Below are positions 58,061-64,000 of a DNA stretch of 64,000 bases, piece by piece. Origin of the DNA: Salvator merianae (lineage: Eukaryota; Chordata; Lepidosauria; Squamata; Teiidae); NCBI GenBank assembly GCA_003586115.2, contig QVOM02000057.1, positions 1,246,163 through 1,310,162 on the forward strand, given 5' to 3'. The position numbers and the translations under genes were made by a program. How positions within the stretch are numbered: position 1 is the first letter of the stretch; every line of letters starts with the position of its first letter. The notes under the pieces are model-generated. The model saw only the letters and a list, made by a program, of their open reading frames with translations, searched no databases and was not told the DNA's origin.

Positions 58061-58946
58061 GTCGGGGTCTCTTTGTAGAGTGAGGCAGGGTGCCATCTTA
58101 CTTCCTCCAATGCTGATGAAGCATCCTAAGAGGGCAGGGGTTCCCCTGTACCACACCAGCATGTGGAAAGGAAGTCCCTGGACCCCTTCCTAGCCTGGGA
58201 TACTGCTGAGTGCAAAAAGGGCCTTGGTCTCCTCAGATTTTTTTAAAAGATCCAAAAGGTCTACCAGAGGTAACGCCGTCTCCCAGTCTTTGCTTTCCCC
58301 CTTCTTTCTCTACAAGGCCTCCATTTATGGAGGGAGAATATAAAAACAGGCTGGCGCAGCTGTGCCGTGAGATCCTACTCTGTCCAACTAAAGCCCGAGA
58401 AGACAGAAAAAACAGCAGTCTCGAAAGCTCGGTGGATAACGCGGGTAATAAGCAAGAGAGGTTGTAAGTCTCCAGTAATGAGATTTTGATACCAGGATTG
58501 TGCTGGGTGTAAGGTTGGAGAACATGGCGGGAGGGTGCGTGTGTGCAGGCAAGAACGGAAACGCATCTCCAAGGATCAGTCTTTTTGTATTCTGGCCAGG
58601 TCTCTGCTTAGATTCAGGTACCTCCCTTTCTTTACAGAATATTTTGGTAGTCACTTACTTTACATGTGTAGAAAATAAGATTCCCGTCTTGGATAAGGGA
58701 TACCTCCCTGGCTGACGTTTTCCCCCCACGGTATTTTCAGTGCGCTCTTCTCTGTTTTTCTGTCCCATCTAAGAGAACAAGCACAATGTTTCGATTTAGG
58801 GTCATCAGCAGAGCGTCTTTCCTTGAAGCTTTCCTGCCTTGGTGCCTGCAAATATTTTCACCCACCACCAATATCTGCTGCCCCCTTGTTATGGAGGTGG
58901 TACCTGCAGGTCCATCTACGGTAAACCCGTGTTGTGCGCTGGTCTT

Positions 58947-59000
58947 ATTGTAACCCACTCTGAGACCTCTGAGTATACGGTGGGATAGAAGACCACAAAT
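58947..59000 (+). mobile_element. SINE/Bov-B-like 3' tail fragment
   Basis: TTGTAACCCACTCTGAGACC and CGGTGGGATAGAAGACCAC follow the tail order seen at 25.7 kb. Confidence 0.45.
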
Positions 59001-59324
59001 TTGCCCAGAGGTGACCACCTCCAAACATTTTAAAAGAGGCACATTGTGAGACAAACGTTTGGCTGAAGTCTTTAAATAGCCCTCAGATTGGGTAGCAGAA
59101 GTTGGCATACCAAAAGGCTAAAGAAATCACGTTTATAATCCCTCACGTTTTGCCCTCACCGTTGCTGACCACGCTTGTGCAAGGTCTCAATGCCTTTTCT
59201 TCCCCAGTGTCAAAAAGTTGGACGGTTTGCCCTGGTCTCCGAAGGGCTGCAGCCGGTTTGGTGCAGAAGCCGCTGAGGAGACCTGCCACATTCTGTCCTT
59301 CTAATTCCATCTCCGTTCCCATGC

Positions 59325-59475
59325 ATGCGCCTCTCCGCACCGGGCCCCAGGCCTGGCCTGTAATTAAAAGCGACTGTCTTTGCATGGCTGAGGTGCTGCT
59401 GGCTGTGAGATGGTAATTAACGCTGCTAACGATGCTTGCTCCAGCTAGGGAGCATCTTTCCAAACAATGCGCTTG
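59325..59475. other. Candidate conserved non-coding element
   Basis: CTGTAATTAAAAGCGAC, TCTTTGCATGGC (octamer-like) and GGTAATTAACGCTGC within 100 bp, and a small hairpin GATGCT...AGCATC at about 59429-59454. Unique, non-coding. Confidence 0.3.
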
Positions 59476-60984
59476 GGAAGGCAGGGATTAGCTCAATCAG
59501 ACGAAAACATTCAGAACCTGGAGAAGACGGCGTCAGCGGAGGGCAGCTTTTGTATGGGTACATAGCAGGGGGAGCCTGTTCCTGACCCCACACTTTGAGG
59601 GAGCAAATCTGAAGGTACTTGACTCCCCAGTTCCGTTAGAGAGGGTCTTGAGGCCCGTACCCATCTTATTAGCGTTTTCATTGCAGTTTCGGGACTGAAT
59701 TTTCCGCTCTTCCTTCGGGTATGTGCCGTTTTCATGGGCAATGGTGTTTTTAAGCGATGCCTTCTGTCTTTCCTTCATCATTACTTTGGTTTTATTTGCA
59801 CGCTGCCTGGTTGCTGGACATAGGAAAAGAAATAACGAAGGGGGCTTTAAAATGGAGAGGTCAATTTCCGGGCATTGTTTCTCACTTCCTAAATTCCTGT
59901 TGAACTGGGAGACATTTTTAAGCTGTGTTTCCTGAATTTGGCGTGTGTGTTTGTTACTCCGACATTGCCTTTCTTTCTTTCCTTCTTTTTTTGAGAGCAG
60001 GGAGTCCCACCTGCTTTACCTTAATAGGGCACAAGCACAGCCATATGGGCACTGTGAAAAATGTCCAGTCCCACACGGTGGTTTAGACTTGGAATCTGCT
60101 CTCCCATTCTCCTTCGTGTGTCACCTGCTAGGTTTGTGGGCTTGGTCGTCACCCAGGTTCGCCCCTTTCTGGTGTTCAGGCCAGCATTGGTTCTCCCTGT
60201 TCTCTCTCCTGGTCCCATGGCCTTTCAGTGTCCTTCCTCTCCACTCCATCTGCCCTAATTGGTGCCAGTTCTGGTGACAGCCCAACAAAACGTCCAGGTA
60301 TGGTTCTAGATGTTGTGGAGCCTAGAGTCGCTTTGCGCTGTGCTTCCTCAGTTCCGCACATGTGTCCCAGTGATAGTATTTTGGTGAAATGGAGCATGCA
60401 TAAATAAATCACACCATTGACAAGTCCAAACAAAATCTCATTGGGGGGGTTCATGCCACTGGAAAAAGACTGCAGGAAGTTCTCCTCCTGCTCTGCCTCG
60501 GAGTACATTTAGCTTAGCAGAAGCTCTGAGCAGGGAGTTGGACGGCCTCACGGTTCTTTCCCATCTTATGAATTCTGTGATTCTGCAAATGTGGCAATTG
60601 CATCTCGGGAAGTTGCTTCAAATCAGCTGAGTATTCCACATGGTATGCACGCAGAGGCTTTGCCCAGAATTTGGAAATGCGACAGACATAGCAAGAAGGA
60701 GTGATCATACAGGCACCATTGAAGTTTAGAAAACGAATCCAGGCCATTTGGGAATTGGCTTGGAGACGCAACACACGCACACACAAAAATAAAGATCATA
60801 TTTCTATTTTTATTGGGGCCTTTCCAACCTCTGCTATCCTGGAAGTGGAATGTCTGCATGGATGGAATTTTCCATAAACCGAAAAAGACATTTAAATGGA
60901 CATCCACGCAACTGATCCCTGAAAATTCGCAGAGAATTGGGAAGAGACTGAATTAGTTGTCCAGCACAAATCTAGGAAGGGTGA

Positions 60985-61075
60985 TTTGAGGTCAGAGCTC
61001 CGGAGCTGAAGCTAAGCAAAGTCACGGGAATTCGGTTTACCCTGGCAGTATCTGGAGGACACTATCAGCTCCTTC
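60985..61075 (+). mobile_element. 5S rRNA-derived SINE fragment, copy 3
   Basis: GTCAGAGCTCCGGAGCTGAA then GCTAAGCAAAGTCACGGG and TTCGGTTTACCCTGG align loosely with GATCTCGGAAGCTAAGCAGGGTC and GGTTAGTACTTGG of 5S rRNA. More diverged than the copies at 44.1 and 45.6 kb. Confidence 0.4.
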
Positions 61076-62533
61076 TTGTCTCACACACCTCCTCTTTTCT
61101 CTGGTCTTCTCCCAAGGAGCTTCAGCAGATACCCATTTGGAAGCCAAAATTGCAGGATTGGAACCAGCTGAGGCCCCGCGGTGTGGGTCGCGTAAGGAGA
61201 GCATCAAATATTGCCGGGTTCTCGAGCTCTTCCTCCAAAATGGGCCTCTCCAATATGGCCGCCTTCTCTCTGGAATTCCTAGGTTCTGTAACTTCCCTGA
61301 ACACCAGCGCGTTCTCTTTTGCTGAATCCGAGCTGCTGACACCTGTCGCCGTGCAGGTGTCTGGGTGCGGCACGTGCCTGCCGCGAAGCCTGGCTGCCGT
61401 TCCGAGAGAGATGGAAAATAATCATCGCAACCCAAGCGCCTGCGTAGCCGTCGTCTTGTGGGTGCCAAGTTGCTCTTTGCCAACAGATGGTTTTGGAAGT
61501 GCTGCCATTTTTGCAGTTTCACACTCTATCACAGGTCTGTCCTTTCTGCACTGTTTGTTGTTGTTGTGCATTTTTCTCCTCCGCTTCTGAGGCTCTTTTT
61601 TTTCCCCCAAAAAAAAATAAAAGGAAGAGAAGCCTCGACACACAGAAGTCTCCCCAACACATGGCTTGGCTCCATTTCCCCACCTGTTGCGTCTTCTGGG
61701 AGAAAGAGGAATTGGATTTAGAAATCCCAGGCACCCACCACACGAACCCTTCCGAGTCTCCCATTGGCTGATCGCTTGGGGCCACATTCTGTCTCCCTTA
61801 GCAGGAGACGCGTCTGCTGGTGCCAAGGCGGATCAGCCGCTAAGCTTGGGGGGGGGGATGGCAAAACCCAAATGGCAGCTTCTGAACCTGCAAGTCTGTA
61901 CACCTAACGTCGCAATCCGCCTACGTTCGAGAGCGCGTAGGTCGCTAAAAAGATGTCAAGAGAGAGAAAAAGCTATAAAGACACCTCACGGAGAGCCATG
62001 TTGTGCCCCATCTGTTCCAGTGTGATTATTTTCTCCCCGTTTTTCTCTTCCATCCAAGAGAACAAGATTTAATTAACTGAAAATTTGGCAGAAAGCGAAA
62101 AGGCAGGGGAAGATTTTAAATCCCTTCTTTTCCTTCCTTCTTTCTTCTTCTCCCAAGTAAGGTCTATCTTGCTTCCTTCCCAGCTGCGTGTGAGTCCTTC
62201 ATAAGCCACCCAGGCTTTGTCCCTGCGAAAGAAGGCACAGTCAGATCCAATGGTCAGATTTCTACACTTCTTAAAGACTTTTTCAGTTTCCTTATACAGC
62301 CCTATGCAGAACTGCATGAAGCATGCAGTTATTTTGCACTGTTCAGGAGCCAGGGGCACAGGTTAAATGGAATTTTGTTCTGTCCAAAGATGAGACATCT
62401 GTAGACTGTGGCCAGACACGACATTTAATATCAGAGTCCAGGCCAAAAATGCATTTCCATTTTTTTTTTCTTTCTGGACTAAATTGCCCTGATTTGGACT
62501 ATTTTGTATTTGGATAATTCCAACCTTGAGTCT

Positions 62534-62553
62534 GGGCCTGTTCGCACTTTGCA
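62534..62553. repeat. Repeat terminus GGGCCTGTTCGCACTTTGCA
   Basis: Matches 27454-27473 at 19 of 20 bases; the sequence beyond it diverges. Confidence 0.3.
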
Positions 62554-62830
62554 CCTTAGAATGGGCTAAGAGTGCTGGCTGAAGTACTCCCATTCCTGCT
62601 GCACAAGGGGGTGTTCTGCATCTTTCATCTCTGTTCTATAAGCTGTAAAATATATAGAATTATTACTAAACCAAATCCCTCTTCCTGCTGCCTGGATTCT
62701 AATTATATAGCAGCTGGGAGGTTCTGTTTAACAAGGGTAAACAAATCCAGCATAACCACCTTCTCACCTTGTCGATGCCTGGGGGGGGGACTTTCTTTTA
62801 TTATTGCTATTATTATTATTTTATGAGAAG

Positions 62831-62857
62831 TGTGTGTGTGCGTGTGTGTGTGTGTGT
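62831..62857. repeat. (GT)n microsatellite
   Basis: About thirteen GT units with one CG interruption. Confidence 0.9.
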
Positions 62858-63479
62858 AAATGTGGATTTTTTTTAAACAAAAAAAATCAATGAAGGAATG
62901 TTCCAATGAGGGATTAAGAAGTCTTCAGGGAAGAAGATCTCAGAAGATCTCAGAAGAAATTAATTTTCTGGCTGTACGAGAAAAATGTGCATATTGTGCC
63001 AAAATGAGGCAGCCTGCATGTTCTGCTCTGCTCACTAGCGTTTGCCAGCTCGTTTTGCACGGTGGATGGCAGGTGTGGGGTTGGTCCCAGGGTGTCCAAA
63101 CGGAAGATGCTTTTACAGAAGGAAGAACTGCCCTAGGCAGTAGTCCAAAGGGTGTTCTTCTCTCTTCTGTCCTACTCTCTTCTAATCTCTTCGCTGCCCC
63201 AGGCTCCACCCCCAGGGACTTCCCAATCTAGGTGATCCGAACTCCATAAATATCTCACGGCTGTTTCCTGGCCATCCATGGCAAAGACCTGCATTGGCAT
63301 GCCCAGCTCCGTTCTGGGGGGCGACTATTTATAAAAGTTGGCCTCTTGCCTCTTCTTTTGGGTTTTCTGCTCCACGGCTCACAGCAGGGGGAGTCCGTTT
63401 CGGTTTCTCTCCTCTCACGTTTCACTTGAGGACCTTTCTCACCTTTTTCAAAAATCTGCTAGCTGCTTACCTGGCTTGC

Positions 63480-63575
63480 CTTCACAACAGCCCTGCGAGG
63501 TGGACAGATGTTCCTTGCAAATGTGCAGAACGGGAAACAAAGACAGTGCTGAACAACTTAGCCCAGGTTGGCACG
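63480..63575 (-). mobile_element. MIR/CORE-SINE-like fragment
   Basis: TTCACAACAGCCCTGCGAGG, TGGACAGATG and AACTTAGCCCAGGTTGGCAC parallel, in antisense, the CORE-SINE middle (TGACCTTGGGC..., CTCATAGGGTTGTTGTGAGG). Confidence 0.4.
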
Positions 63576-64000
63576 TAGGTCTGCGGCTCTCGGGGGATCG
63601 GCGTTATTTCAAGGAGGTTGGAAACATCCAAGATAAATTAGAATGCCAGGGTTGTAATATGCCTCGAAAGACCATCTAGTCTGATCCATTGTCAAGGTAG
63701 GCAATGATGGGGTGTCAAACAACTTCTGTTAAAACACCACTTAGCCATTTCACCTTCTTTCAGACCACTAAGAATGGGCTGAGACAAAATTTCAGCCTCT
63801 GCTCAATTCCAGGTGAATTTTCAGGAATTTGCCGTGCCTGTTGGTTTAATGCGTTGTTTAGGATGCCTTTCCCCAGAGATCCAACAATGGATAATGGGTA
63901 GAAGTACTGCAGGAATTGATAGGTAAAAGTATTGCAGCAAATTTGCAACAGCAGTTAAGACCACCGTTTAAAACATGACTATTCGCATCCCGCATCCCAT

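Overview
The window reads as vertebrate nuclear DNA, most likely from a squamate reptile (lizard or relative). The reasons are its mix of repeats: CR1 LINE fragments ending in ATTCTATG-type tails, tRNA-headed SINEs whose 3' ends read like Bov-B tails (GCGGGGTATAAA, GGGTGGGATAAAAAT-AAATA), 5S-rRNA-derived SINEs, short palindromic DNA-transposon relics and many long microsatellites. Nothing in it is bacterial. Most open frames are chance or low-complexity frames and were not annotated. The species call is inference.

Left edge (1-2900, minus strand): the 5' end of a protein-coding gene running off the left edge. A CpG-rich promoter (about 2380-2930) carries a TCTCGCGAGA box and a guanine-quadruplex run. 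A probable non-coding exon 1 ends at a GT donor at 2609/2608. It is followed by a 60-nt exon with the start codon (1711-1652), a 167-nt exon (1423-1257) and a 178-nt exon (369-192). Intron phases agree at every junction and the 122 predicted residues look like a CARD (death-fold) domain, so this is probably an innate-immunity or apoptosis-type gene. The exact gene is not identified.

Middle (3000-29480): intergenic DNA with no convincing exon. It holds a decayed CR1 copy (3.7-4.4 kb), two tRNA-SINE-related zones, pentanucleotide arrays (6.2 kb), a palindromic element at 6.9 kb, several copies of a second palindromic MITE-like family, a tandem-monomer repeat at 19.5 kb, and several unique AT-rich stretches that look like candidate conserved non-coding elements.

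Right half (29480-64000, plus strand): a strong CpG island (about 29480-31260) with a plus-strand splice donor at 30490, which is the likely first exon and promoter of a second gene transcribed to the right, head-to-head with the CARD-like gene. No downstream coding exon was recognised in the remaining 33 kb, which is therefore best read as a very long first intron (or flank). It contains SINEs, 5S-derived SINEs, the tandem-monomer repeat again (33.9-34.4 kb), large TATC and TTC microsatellites, a possible tyrosine-recombinase relic, and candidate conserved non-coding elements.

No operon-like or multi-gene system is visible. The most interesting material is the short palindromic transposon families, the multimeric repeat, the 5S-derived SINEs and the two divergent CpG promoters.
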